From Lamprobacter modestohalophilus (lineage in GTDB: Bacteria; Pseudomonadota; Gammaproteobacteria; Chromatiales; Chromatiaceae): a stretch of DNA of 64,000 nucleotides. A program made the translations under genes and the position numbers. Below are positions 16,036-23,792 of this stretch, in pieces. Below the pieces are notes generated by a model, which saw only the letters and a program-made list of their open reading frames with translations, searched no databases and was not told where the DNA came from. The stretch is from contig NZ_NRRY01000005.1 of the NCBI RefSeq assembly GCF_016583905.1, forward strand, positions 62,001-126,000, read 5' to 3'. Positions within the stretch are counted from its first letter, which is position 1; the number at the start of each line of letters is the position of its first letter.

Positions 16036-16845
16036 ATGTCTGAGCACTGGCCGCGACCAGACGCTGAGCAGCCGCCAACCAAGCATGAGCACACCGCCGC
16101 AGCGACGATCAGGCTGAGGTTGTGGCGGAAACGCATCGGCCGCGGTCTGTCCGTCCTGCTGTTCGGTCTGGCCAGCCTGGTAGCGGTGCTGCTGCTGATC
16201 GACCTCGGGATCTCGCTCTCCACCCGCGGCTCGATCACCGACCAGCTGGACCAGGTGCAGCCCGCCGAAGTCGCGCTCATCCTGGGCACCTCGCGCGGTA
16301 TCCGAGGTCGCCCCAACCCGTTCTATCAAGCGCGCATCGAGGCCGCCGCCGAGCTGTATCACAGCGGCAAGGTGCGCGGTATCCTGGTCAGCGGCGACAA
16401 CGCCACTCGCTACTACAACGAGCCGGTGTCGATGCAGAAGGACTTGATCGCGCTTGATGTTCCAGCCGACCACATCAGCCTCGATTACGCCGGCTTCCGA
16501 ACCCTGGACTCGATGGTGCGAGCGAAAGAGGTCTTCGGGCTCGAAAAGGTGCTTGTCGTCAGCCAGCGTTTCCACGCCGCGCGCGCCATCTTTCTCGGTC
16601 GACAATTTGGCATTGATGCCCGCGGCTACGCTGCAGCTGATCCCGAGCGTACCGGCTACCTCAGGGTGCGCATCCGCGAGATCTTGGCCCGTGCGGCGGC
16701 TGTGCTCGACATTCTTACCGGCCAAGGACCACGGTTTCTCGGCGACCCCGAGATGATTCGTCTGCGCGACGAGCCAGAACCAGCATTAGACTCGGTTCCC
16801 GAGCAACCCAACGTCTTGAAAGCCGCCCGATCGCACGATTACTAA
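16036..16845 (+). CDS. sanA: SanA/YdcF-family (DUF218) membrane protein
   Basis: 269 residues. One N-terminal helix (VLLFGLASLVAVLLLIDLGI) anchors a DUF218 domain: VALILGTSRGIRGRPNPFYQARIEAAAELY, ILVSGDNATRYYNEPVSMQKDL and VVSQRFHAARAIFLGRQFGIDA. This pattern fits SanA, which in enterobacteria affects envelope permeability to vancomycin at high temperature. Start ATG 16036 follows the preceding lipoprotein stop by 26 nt. The C-terminal 40 residues are acidic and non-conserved. Confidence 0.85.
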   Translation: MSEHWPRPDAEQPPTKHEHTAAATIRLRLWRKRIGRGLSVLLFGLASLVAVLLLIDLGISLSTRGSITDQLDQVQPAEVALILGTSRGIRGRPNPFYQARIEAAAELYHSGKVRGILVSGDNATRYYNEPVSMQKDLIALDVPADHISLDYAGFRTLDSMVRAKEVFGLEKVLVVSQRFHAARAIFLGRQFGIDARGYAAADPERTGYLRVRIREILARAAAVLDILTGQGPRFLGDPEMIRLRDEPEPALDSVPEQPNVLKAARSHDY

Positions 16846-16866
16846 GGCAATTTCTCTCAACGCTTA
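16842..16866. repeat. 25-bp repeated motif, copy 1
   Basis: CTAAGGCAATTTCTCTCAAC plus GCTTA overlaps the sanA stop codon. Similar motifs occur at 26588-26612 and 54253-54277. Confidence 0.45.
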
Positions 16867-16896
16867 ACCTTCGCCCCCAACACAGAGGCATCCACT

Positions 16897-17289
16897 ATGC
16901 CGTGCTTCGACTCACTTCAGCCACTGATCAGCATTCAGCCAAGGCACCTTCTACGCGGTACCGGTCGCTTCGCCTTAATCTGTGCGCTCTGCCTCCTATT
17001 CATCATTGGCTTGAGTGGATGCCGGGAGGTGAAGGGCTTTCCTTCAGGCGCGATCACAATCACGGTGAAGCCAGGCGACACCGGCAACTGTGCCATCTCG
17101 CCCTGCCGAGTGCTGTTCGAGATGCCACCCGGTACCGCGGATTATCAGGTGCTCGGCAACCAGGTTGATTTCGGCCGCTACCCTGCTGGAAAGACGGTCA
17201 ACCTCGGCAACTTCTACGAGCCGATCGCCATCGAAGTCGTCGGCGCCAAGGTGCCCAAGACCTATGTCTATATCCCGGTTGACTGGTAA
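16897..17289 (+). CDS. Small predicted lipoprotein, unknown
   Basis: 130 residues with hydrophobic segment FALICALCLLFIIGLSGC; the lipobox LSGC predicts lipidation, leaving a mature part of about 85 residues. That part has two cysteines (GNCAISPCRVLFEMPPGT) and a beta-rich look ending VPKTYVYIPVDW. A shorter start is possible, since the first 25 residues are long for a signal peptide. No family recognised. Confidence 0.65.
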   Translation: MPCFDSLQPLISIQPRHLLRGTGRFALICALCLLFIIGLSGCREVKGFPSGAITITVKPGDTGNCAISPCRVLFEMPPGTADYQVLGNQVDFGRYPAGKTVNLGNFYEPIAIEVVGAKVPKTYVYIPVDW

Positions 17290-17353
17290 GGAGGGACCGC
17301 CAGCGGGAGCGCCCCGCAAGGCGACAGACCCGGAGCACCGCGATCGCTCCGTC

Positions 17354-17533
17354 TCAGCTTGGCCCAAACAGCAGCCAGATGATCAAACCAAACACGGGCA
17401 ACAGCAAGATCAAGACGACCCAAAGCACCTTACCCAAGGTGCCCGCATTGCTCTGTACGATCTTGATGAAGGCGTACACAACCACGATCAAATGTAACAG
17501 GCCGAGTAGGCCGCCAACTTCGATTCCCACCAC
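17354..17533 (-). CDS. Small PLDc_N-type membrane protein
   Basis: 59 residues from GTG 17533, preceded by GGAGAG 4 nt upstream (the next codon is also GTG). It has two hydrophobic helices; the second, GKVLWVVLILLLPVFGLIIW followed by LLFGPS, is the PLDc_N signature seen at the N-terminus of cardiolipin synthases and as free-standing small proteins. No phospholipase D HKD motif is present. Role unknown, possibly a membrane partner protein. It lies between the lipoprotein and the diacylglycerol-kinase gene, divergent from the latter. Confidence 0.82.
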   Translation of the reverse strand: MVGIEVGGLLGLLHLIVVVYAFIKIVQSNAGTLGKVLWVVLILLLPVFGLIIWLLFGPS

Positions 17534-17567
17534 CGATCTCTCCCCGAGTCGTTAAAGAGCTGACACC

Positions 17568-18692
17568 ATGTCTCAGGCTGTGATCGTCGTCAACTATCGC
17601 GCTGGCGCTGGCGTCGAGCAGATCGATGCCCTGGCCAGGCGGCTCAGCGATCGACTGCGTGATCAAGGCCGTGAGCAAGTCCGCGATCACGGCCGCGATC
17701 AAGTCCGCGATCAAGTCCGCGATCAAGTCCGTGAACAAGTCCGTGAACAAGTTCGTGAACAAGGCCAGGATCAAGACCAAGACGTCATCCTGATCGCGAT
17801 CGGCAGCCAGGGCGATCAATCAAACGCCTGGACCAAGCGCCTGCAGGCGGCAATCGAAAATGGTGTCGATGCCGTGTTCGTGCTCGGTGGCGATGGCACG
17901 GTGCTCGCGGTCGCCTCGGTCTTGATCAACACCAGCGTCCCGCTCGGCATCATTCCGCTTGGCACCGCGAATCTGCTAGCACGCGACCTCAGCATTCCGC
18001 TAAAAGCTGAGGATGCTGTTGACTGCTTGACTGAGGGCTTCAACAGTCGCTCAGCCGGTCGCTTGACCGATGGATTAACCGGTGGATTAAGCGATGGATC
18101 GGCCCATGGATCGGCCAATGGATCGTCCGTGACCGAAGCAGCGATTGATGTTGGGTTCGTCAACGGGCAGCCGTTTCTTTGTGCCTCGATGATTGGTCTG
18201 ACCACGGCACTCGCACGCACCCGCGAGGCAGTGCGCGACCGCGGCCTGCTTCAAGCCGCCGTCAGGCTGGTCCGCAAGGCGCTCCGACTGCTCTGGCGCT
18301 ACCCCTATCATCGATTACGCATCACCGCAGATGGCCAGGAGCTGAAGGTCACAACACGCGCTCTGATGATCACCAATAACCCGATTCAATCGATCGTTCA
18401 GCCCTATCCGAGCCGCGCGCGCCTCGACACCGGCAGGCTTGGTCTCTACGGCATTTGCTATGGCCCAATCTGGGAGTTGCCGCGGCTCGCCCTACGACTA
18501 CTGCAAGGCGACTGGGCCGATGATCCCCGCATCTTTCATCAGCAACCGCAGTCACTGCGGATCGAGGCCCGCCGCGAACATTGGCTCAGGGTGATGAATG
18601 ACGGCGAGCGGCTCCGGCTCAAGACGCCGCTGATCTATCAGCTCCGACCGGCTGCGTTACGCGTGCTGAAGCCAGGCAAGGCTGCAACCTGA
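17568..18692 (+). CDS. Diacylglycerol kinase-family lipid/sphingosine kinase with repeat insertions
   Basis: 374 residues. VIVVNYRAGAG at the start and the nucleotide-binding motif FVLGGDGTVLAVASVL (about residue 107) with PLGIIPLGTANLLARDL are typical of the DAGK catalytic domain, followed by the YegS/DgkB-like C-terminal fold. It likely phosphorylates a lipid using ATP; substrate uncertain. Two insertions are unusual: RDQV/REQV tetrapeptide repeats (about residues 32-68) and GSAHGSANGS-type repeats (about 165-187), both from 12-bp DNA units. The catalytic motif itself is intact. Confidence 0.87.
   Translation: MSQAVIVVNYRAGAGVEQIDALARRLSDRLRDQGREQVRDHGRDQVRDQVRDQVREQVREQVREQGQDQDQDVILIAIGSQGDQSNAWTKRLQAAIENGVDAVFVLGGDGTVLAVASVLINTSVPLGIIPLGTANLLARDLSIPLKAEDAVDCLTEGFNSRSAGRLTDGLTGGLSDGSAHGSANGSSVTEAAIDVGFVNGQPFLCASMIGLTTALARTREAVRDRGLLQAAVRLVRKALRLLWRYPYHRLRITADGQELKVTTRALMITNNPIQSIVQPYPSRARLDTGRLGLYGICYGPIWELPRLALRLLQGDWADDPRIFHQQPQSLRIEARREHWLRVMNDGERLRLKTPLIYQLRPAALRVLKPGKAAT
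17661..17770 (+). repeat. 12-bp tandem repeat in the lipid kinase gene
   Basis: GATCAAGTCCGC/GAACAAGTCCGT units in tandem (about eight, some degenerate) encode R-D/E-Q-V. The frame is kept. Confidence 0.9.
18064..18129 (+). repeat. Second 12-bp repeat block in the lipid kinase gene
   Basis: GATGGATTAACC and GGATCGGCCAAT-type 12-bp units encode LTDGLTGG and DGSAHGSANGS. It falls between conserved domain segments. Confidence 0.75.
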
Positions 18693-18788
18693 TTTCGACG
18701 CCGCCAGATCGGTTGGCAGGCCCAGCGCCTATGCTAACCTGAGTGTTTTCGGCAGCGCGCCACCGCAGAGCGCCGAGGTAGAGGCAGT

Positions 18789-20186
18789 ATGGCAGTGCGT
18801 ACCTTCGACAGCATCGTGATCGGCACCGGCCCAGCCGGCGAGGGCACGGCGATGAAGCTGGCCAAGGCCAACCAGCGCGTCGCCGTGATCGAGGCCTATG
18901 ACAAGGTCGGTGGCGGCTGTACGCATTGGGGCACCATCCCCAGCAAGGCCCTGCGGCACTCGATCCAGATGCTCGCCGACTATCGCCGCAACCCGCTGTT
19001 TCAGCACACCCGGGACCAGGTCGAGGTCGAATTCCCAGACCTATTGCGCGCCGCCGACTCGGTGATCGACCACCAGGTGCGCACCCGCTATCGCTACTAT
19101 CAACGCAACCGGGTCGAGCTGCTGTTTGGCCATGCCCGCTTCGTCGATCCGCATCGAGTGCAGGTCCAGCGCCCGGATGGGGTTGCCGAGCTGATCGAGG
19201 CCGAGCATCTCGTCATCGCGACCGGATCTCGCCCCTATCATCCGCCGGATGTCGATTTCAGCCATCCACGCATCCACGACAGCGACTCGATCCTCAAGCT
19301 GGCGCATACCCCACGCAGCCTCACCATCTACGGCGCCGGCGTCATCGGCTGCGAATATGCCTCGATCATGGCCTGCCTCGACGTCAAGGTGAACCTGGTC
19401 GACACCCGCGACCGCCTGCTCTCGTTCCTCGACAACGAGATCACCGACGCGCTCAGCTACCACCTGCGCGAGCAAGGCGTGGTGATTCGCCACAACGAGA
19501 GCTACGAGCGGGTTGAGCCGAGTGACGACGGCGTCGTGCTGCACTGCAACTCGGGCAAGAAGCTCAAGACCGACGCCCTGCTCTGGGCCAACGGGCGCAG
19601 CGGCAACACCGAGGATTTGGGCCTGGAGGCGATTGGCCTGGAGCCGAACAAGCGCGGCCAGATCGAGGTCGACAAGTCTTATCGCACCGAGCTGGAGCAC
19701 ATCTTCGCGGTCGGCGATGTCGCCGGTCCGCCGGCACTGGCCAGCGCCAGTTACGACCAGGGCCGCTTCGTCGGCGCCGTGATCGCCGACGGCAACTGCG
19801 ATTGGTCGCTGATCGATGAGTTCCCCACCGGCATCTATACGGTGCCTGAGATCAGCTCAATCGGGCGTACCGAACATGAGCTGACCGCGGAAAAGATCCC
19901 TTACGAGGTCGCCCAGGCGCACTTCAAGAGCATCGCCCGTGCCCAGATCACCGGCCACACCGTCGGCATGCTGAAGCTCTTGTTCCACAGCGAGACCAAG
20001 GCCATCCTCGGTATCCACTGCTTTGGCGAGCAGGCCTCGGAGATCGTCCACATCGGCCAGGCGATCATGTCGCAGCCGGGCAGCGCCAATAGCATCGAAT
20101 ACTTCGCCGAGACCACCTTCAACTACCCGACCATGGCGGAGGCCTATCGGGTCGCCGCCTTGAACGGGCTCAATCGGTTGTTCTGA
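18789..20186 (+). CDS. sthA: Soluble (Si-specific) NAD(P)+ transhydrogenase
   Basis: 465 residues. FAD motif [17 protein letters not shown] at the N-terminus, [16 protein letters not shown] where other disulfide oxidoreductases have CxxxxC (one cysteine is missing, as is normal for SthA), NAD-binding [14 protein letters not shown], and the FAD segment [22 protein letters not shown]. It equilibrates NADPH and NADH in the cytoplasm. The next gene begins 2 nt after its stop, so the two are almost certainly co-translated. Confidence 0.95.
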   Translation: MAVRTFDSIVIGTGPAGEGTAMKLAKANQRVAVIEAYDKVGGGCTHWGTIPSKALRHSIQMLADYRRNPLFQHTRDQVEVEFPDLLRAADSVIDHQVRTRYRYYQRNRVELLFGHARFVDPHRVQVQRPDGVAELIEAEHLVIATGSRPYHPPDVDFSHPRIHDSDSILKLAHTPRSLTIYGAGVIGCEYASIMACLDVKVNLVDTRDRLLSFLDNEITDALSYHLREQGVVIRHNESYERVEPSDDGVVLHCNSGKKLKTDALLWANGRSGNTEDLGLEAIGLEPNKRGQIEVDKSYRTELEHIFAVGDVAGPPALASASYDQGRFVGAVIADGNCDWSLIDEFPTGIYTVPEISSIGRTEHELTAEKIPYEVAQAHFKSIARAQITGHTVGMLKLLFHSETKAILGIHCFGEQASEIVHIGQAIMSQPGSANSIEYFAETTFNYPTMAEAYRVAALNGLNRLF

Positions 20187-20188
20187 CC

Positions 20189-21784
20189 ATGACGCAGCTC
20201 CTGAGTCTATCGCGTGCGGCGCGGCTCGCCGGGGTCACCCGCGCCGAGATCCAGAAGCGCATCCGCCAAGGCGAGATGCAGACCTTCGAGGGCCAAGTCG
20301 CGATCAGCGATCTGCTGCATGTCTACCCCAGCGTCAGTCTGGAGAAGACCGGCGATCTCGAGCGGGTCGAGCAGATCAAGACCGATGCCCTGCCGCGCAG
20401 CCATGATGAAGATACCCGACTACCGAGCCAAGAGGTCTTGGTCAGCCGCATCCGCTCGCTGGCCAAGGCGTTGGTGCAGCGCATCGCCCGCGTTGACAAA
20501 CTCGAAGCCTTGATGGATGAGCTCGAGCAGCGACTCGACGCGCTTGCAGCCGCAGAGACAGGACAAGAGCAAGAGCAAGGACTAACGCGGGACCAGACTC
20601 AAGCGCCAGCGCCGTCGCCACAACCGGCCCAAACTCAGGCGCGAACGCAAGCTCAATCACCGGCTCGAGCGCCAGTTCAAACTCAGGCTCAGGCACGAGC
20701 ACAGGCACAGGCGCTGAAGGCTTGGCTTCGCGAGCGTCGCGCCGCCCTCGGCGAGGAAGCGGTTGAGGCCGCACAGACTCAGTTACTGGCGAAAGACACC
20801 TTTCTACGCATCATGTCAGCAAGCGTGAAGATGATCCCGTCCGGACACGAATTTTTCGTCGACGGCAACGAATCTATCCTCGAGGCCGCGGTGCGCTCAG
20901 GCCTGCGCCTGAATTACGGCTGCGCCAATGGCAACTGCGGCGAATGCAAGGTGCGCTTGGTCAGTGGTGAGGTCTATCGGATTCGCGAGCACGACTATGT
21001 GCTCAGCGAGCGTGAGAAGCAGCTCGGCTACCTGCTCAGCTGCTCCCACACCGCGGTGACCGACATCCAGCTCGAAGCCGCCGAAGCACACTCGCCCGCT
21101 GACCTGCCAGAGCAGGAGATCCAGGCGCAGATCCGCAAGTTGGAGCCCCAGGGCGATGGGCTCATGCTGGTGCATATACAGACCCCACGCACCAACACGC
21201 TGCGCTTCATGGCTGGGCAGCGCGCCCGGCTTCGGCTTGCTGATGGTGTGGAGCAGGAGCTACCCATCGCCAGTTGCCCCTGTAACGGGCGCAATCTGCT
21301 GTTCTCGGTTCGGCGTCACGGCGACGCCTTCAGCCAAGCCGTCTTCGACAGCCTGAAGCCGCGACAGGCGATTACCCTGACCGGCCCTTACGGCGACTTT
21401 GTGCTCGCCGAAGACGCCACCGAGCCGGCCGTGTTCATTGCGATTGAAGACGGGATCGCGCCGGTCAAGAGCCTGATCGAGCATGCGGTCTCGATCGACA
21501 GCATCGAGGCCTTCCATCTGTACTGGTCGGTGCCAGGGATGCAGATGCACTACCACCAGCCCTGGTGCCGTGCACTGCGCGACACGCTCGACAACTTCGC
21601 CTATACGCCGCTGGTCGAAGCCGCCTGTGATGATCTACTGGCATTGCTGGAAGCCGATCTCGAGAACCTTCAAGCCAACCGTTACTATGTCGCCGGCCCA
21701 AGCAGTGCCGTCGCCGCAGTGGCTGCGGCGCTGCTCAGGGCCGGCGTACCCGAGCAGCGCATCGCCAGCGAAGGGATAGACTGA
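20189..21784 (+). CDS. HTH-like / 2Fe-2S ferredoxin / FNR-type flavin reductase fusion protein
   Basis: 531 residues. Residues 5-48 (SLSRAARLAGVTRAEIQKRI, then QTFEGQVAISDLLHVYP) resemble a MerR/excisionase-type DNA-binding helix set. A helical region is broken by a Gln/Ala repeat linker (about 125-178). A plant-type 2Fe-2S domain follows with C245, C250, C253 and C285 (CANGNCGEC and LLSCS). The rest is FNR-like: LPIASCPCNGRNLLFSVR, LTGPYGDFVL and IEDGIAPVKSLIEHA, ending RYYVAGPSSAV. It probably passes electrons between NAD(P)H and an acceptor. Linkage to sthA suggests pyridine nucleotide balance. Confidence 0.83.
   Translation: MTQLLSLSRAARLAGVTRAEIQKRIRQGEMQTFEGQVAISDLLHVYPSVSLEKTGDLERVEQIKTDALPRSHDEDTRLPSQEVLVSRIRSLAKALVQRIARVDKLEALMDELEQRLDALAAAETGQEQEQGLTRDQTQAPAPSPQPAQTQARTQAQSPARAPVQTQAQARAQAQALKAWLRERRAALGEEAVEAAQTQLLAKDTFLRIMSASVKMIPSGHEFFVDGNESILEAAVRSGLRLNYGCANGNCGECKVRLVSGEVYRIREHDYVLSEREKQLGYLLSCSHTAVTDIQLEAAEAHSPADLPEQEIQAQIRKLEPQGDGLMLVHIQTPRTNTLRFMAGQRARLRLADGVEQELPIASCPCNGRNLLFSVRRHGDAFSQAVFDSLKPRQAITLTGPYGDFVLAEDATEPAVFIAIEDGIAPVKSLIEHAVSIDSIEAFHLYWSVPGMQMHYHQPWCRALRDTLDNFAYTPLVEAACDDLLALLEADLENLQANRYYVAGPSSAVAAVAAALLRAGVPEQRIASEGID
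20560..20720 (+). repeat. Degenerate Gln/Ala repeat region in the sthA-linked gene
   Basis: Mixed GCGCAAGCTCAA/CAGGCACGAGCA-type units (6 and 12 bp) encode QAQARAQAQ and TQARTQAQ. It separates the helical region from the ferredoxin domain. Confidence 0.65.
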
Positions 21785-21897
21785 GCGCTGTTCGCGGACT
21801 CGCCTTAGCACTGCACCAGATTGGCCATGCAGCAATGCTGAACCGATCAAACAGCACTAAGATCGTTCACGCACAGAGCGTAGACCCAGTCGGCGGC

Positions 21898-22086
21898 CTA
21901 GGCCGCGGCGCTATCGAGCAACCGGTTCTGGCGCGGCGGCAAAAAAACGGTACCCTTGCCAAAGCGGTTGATCGCCTCGTTGCGCACCCAATTCGGCGCA
22001 TCTGCAAACAGACGAATATAGGTAAAGCCGCACTCGCCTCGCTCAATGCTAGCGACCCACTCCCCGAACATGCTGTTTTCGTTCAT
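21898..22086 (-). CDS. Hypothetical protein, 62 residues
   Basis: ATG 22086 has a near-perfect AAGGAG site (GGAAAGGAGTGAAG then ATG), which argues that this short frame is translated. The protein MNENSMFGEWVASIERGECG then FTYIRLFADAPNWVRNEAIN has no membrane segment or signal peptide and looks like a small soluble alpha/beta protein; PRQNRLLDSAAA at the end is probably flexible. I do not recognise the family. The longer upstream start at 22164 lacks support. It stands alone between the flavin protein and tRNA-Leu. Confidence 0.65.
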   Translation of the reverse strand: MNENSMFGEWVASIERGECGFTYIRLFADAPNWVRNEAINRFGKGTVFLPPRQNRLLDSAAA

Positions 22087-22711
22087 CTTCACTCCTTTCC
22101 GGCCACTTTGCGGACGATGTCCTGACCTACCTATGAGGTCGGCGGCCTGTTCTTGTTGCTTCATCGATCCTAGGATCGACCCTGGTTTGGCGGTCGTCAG
22201 TCCTTCTCGGCATCGGCCAACATCGGCCAGGCGCAGCTATGCAAGCTGTGCATGATCTAAAAAAATGACAAATCGGACTCGACATCTCCACTCTACAGCC
22301 AATTCAAAACGTCATGCAACTTTTGTTCCGATGTCGACGCACAGCTTTCGACCACGTAACCCTTAGGTCGCGGTGTTGCACAAAACACCTGTTCTACCAG
22401 CAACAGCAGTCAGCCCACGCCCTGCCGCAAGCTCGGGCGTCAACGGGGGCGGATTCTGGAAAATGTTTGAGTGCTAGCTGCTGAGCGCTCGACTTAGAAG
22501 TCGTTTCTGCGTTGCAGCTGAAGATCAGCATGTCTCGTCACAACGAGACCAAGTGATGGCGTAACGTTATCCGTTACCAGCCCCGGATAGGCTGATTGAC
22601 GCAATTCGCATCTGGCCCCGGTGGCCCCGGTGGCCACGGGGAACCAGGCAACAAGCACCAAGCAAAGCGCCTAAGCCTTTGTTTTATTTAAGTTTGAGAT
22701 GTGCTTGAGGA
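22087..22711. other. Gene-free stretch upstream of the 62-residue unknown
   Basis: 625 bp with no convincing ORF. It contains a perfect 14-bp palindrome, CGATCCTAGGATCG, at 22165-22178, about 80 bp upstream of the small gene's start, and a TGGCCCCGGTGGCCCCGG direct repeat at about 22613. The AT content is higher around 22255-22340. I see no tRNA or attachment-site duplication. Confidence 0.4.
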
Positions 22712-22796
<85 letters not shown>

Positions 22797-22950
22797 ATGA
22801 AGGTGTGAGGCCTAAGTTTAACGGTTTTCGCGTTCGCCGGTCATCTGAAGTCGTGCAATCTTCCTGCGCGTCGCCGCGCCTGATCCGATACTTGCTTTTT
22901 TACCAGGAACATAGGATGGTCTTGCGCTGATTTTCACCAGGAGACAAGAG

Positions 22951-23670
22951 ATGAGTAGCTTGCGTTGGTTGTGCATCGTCGCACTGGCTTTTGCAGTCAC
23001 TGGCTGTATCAAGGTCGATCAGACCCTAACGCTGAACAAGGATGGCTCAGGAACGCTCAATATGCGCTACGGCATGTCGGAACAGGCCATCGCTCAGGTC
23101 GAGGCAATGGAGAAGATGGGGGAGGCGATGCAAGAAAGCGGCGGCGAAGCCTTAGACATGGATGCTGAGAGGCCGTTCGACCTTGATTTTGACGAGGCCA
23201 AGGTGCGTGAAGAATTCGAAGCAGAAGGGCTCGAGGGCGTTGAATTGGCCTCCGTGAAGTCCGAGAGCGTCGACGGCTGGCGCTTTATGGAGATGAAACT
23301 GACCTTCGATAATCTCACCGCGCTCAAGCAGACCGACTACTTCGATGGCAGCGAGCTATCGCTCTCCAAAGACGCTGAGGGCAACTATGTTCTAACACAG
23401 CGCAGCACCGATAACGGGGATGACGGCGACGATGAAGAGATGGACCCGCAGATGCTGAAGCAGATGGCAGCGATGTTCGCCGGAATGCGCATCGCGAACC
23501 GTGTCATCGTGCCCACTGAGATCATCGAGACGAACGCGACGGATATCGATGGCCGCTCGGCCTCCTGGGTCTACGATATCGAGAAGGATCCCACAATCCT
23601 CTCGCAGATCCAGAACTTCAACATGCGCGTTGTGTTCTCTAGCGAAGGCACATCGATCGCAATGCCCTGA
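22951..23670 (+). CDS. LppM-like predicted lipoprotein
   Basis: 239 residues. Signal MSSLRWLCIVALAFAVTGC with lipobox AVTGC. The mature start IKVDQTLTLNKDGSGTLNMRYGMSE has the V-x-x-x-L-x-DGSGT pattern seen in LppM-type lipoproteins. The middle is strongly acidic (DDGDDEEMDPQ) and Met-rich. An AGGAG site lies 8 nt before the ATG. The C-terminal third, IVPTEIIETNATDIDGRSAS then WVYDIEKDP, suggests a beta sandwich. It is adjacent to tRNA-Leu but unrelated in function. Confidence 0.78.
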   Translation: MSSLRWLCIVALAFAVTGCIKVDQTLTLNKDGSGTLNMRYGMSEQAIAQVEAMEKMGEAMQESGGEALDMDAERPFDLDFDEAKVREEFEAEGLEGVELASVKSESVDGWRFMEMKLTFDNLTALKQTDYFDGSELSLSKDAEGNYVLTQRSTDNGDDGDDEEMDPQMLKQMAAMFAGMRIANRVIVPTEIIETNATDIDGRSASWVYDIEKDPTILSQIQNFNMRVVFSSEGTSIAMP

Positions 23671-23689
23671 TGCAACGATGAGAACACAG

Positions 23690-23719
23690 GCTTGGGCTAC
23701 CAGTGTTAGGTACCCAAGC
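23690..23719. terminator. Hairpin between convergent genes
   Basis: GCTTGGG pairs with CCCAAGC, with an inner TACC/GGTA pairing and a single bulge. It lies just after the lipoprotein stop and faces the convergent SPOR gene. No strong U-tract follows on either strand, so intrinsic termination is only possible. Confidence 0.35.
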
Positions 23720-23792
23720 TCAACGCCAGACCTGATGGCACCCAACCTGATCATACACAGCTGGTTGTTGCTGGGTTAAGACGGACCAGCGA

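Noticed and set aside
18713-18740. Possible sthA promoter TTGGCA-16-TAACCT
   Set aside because: Only three of six -10 bases match, so I do not list it as a feature.
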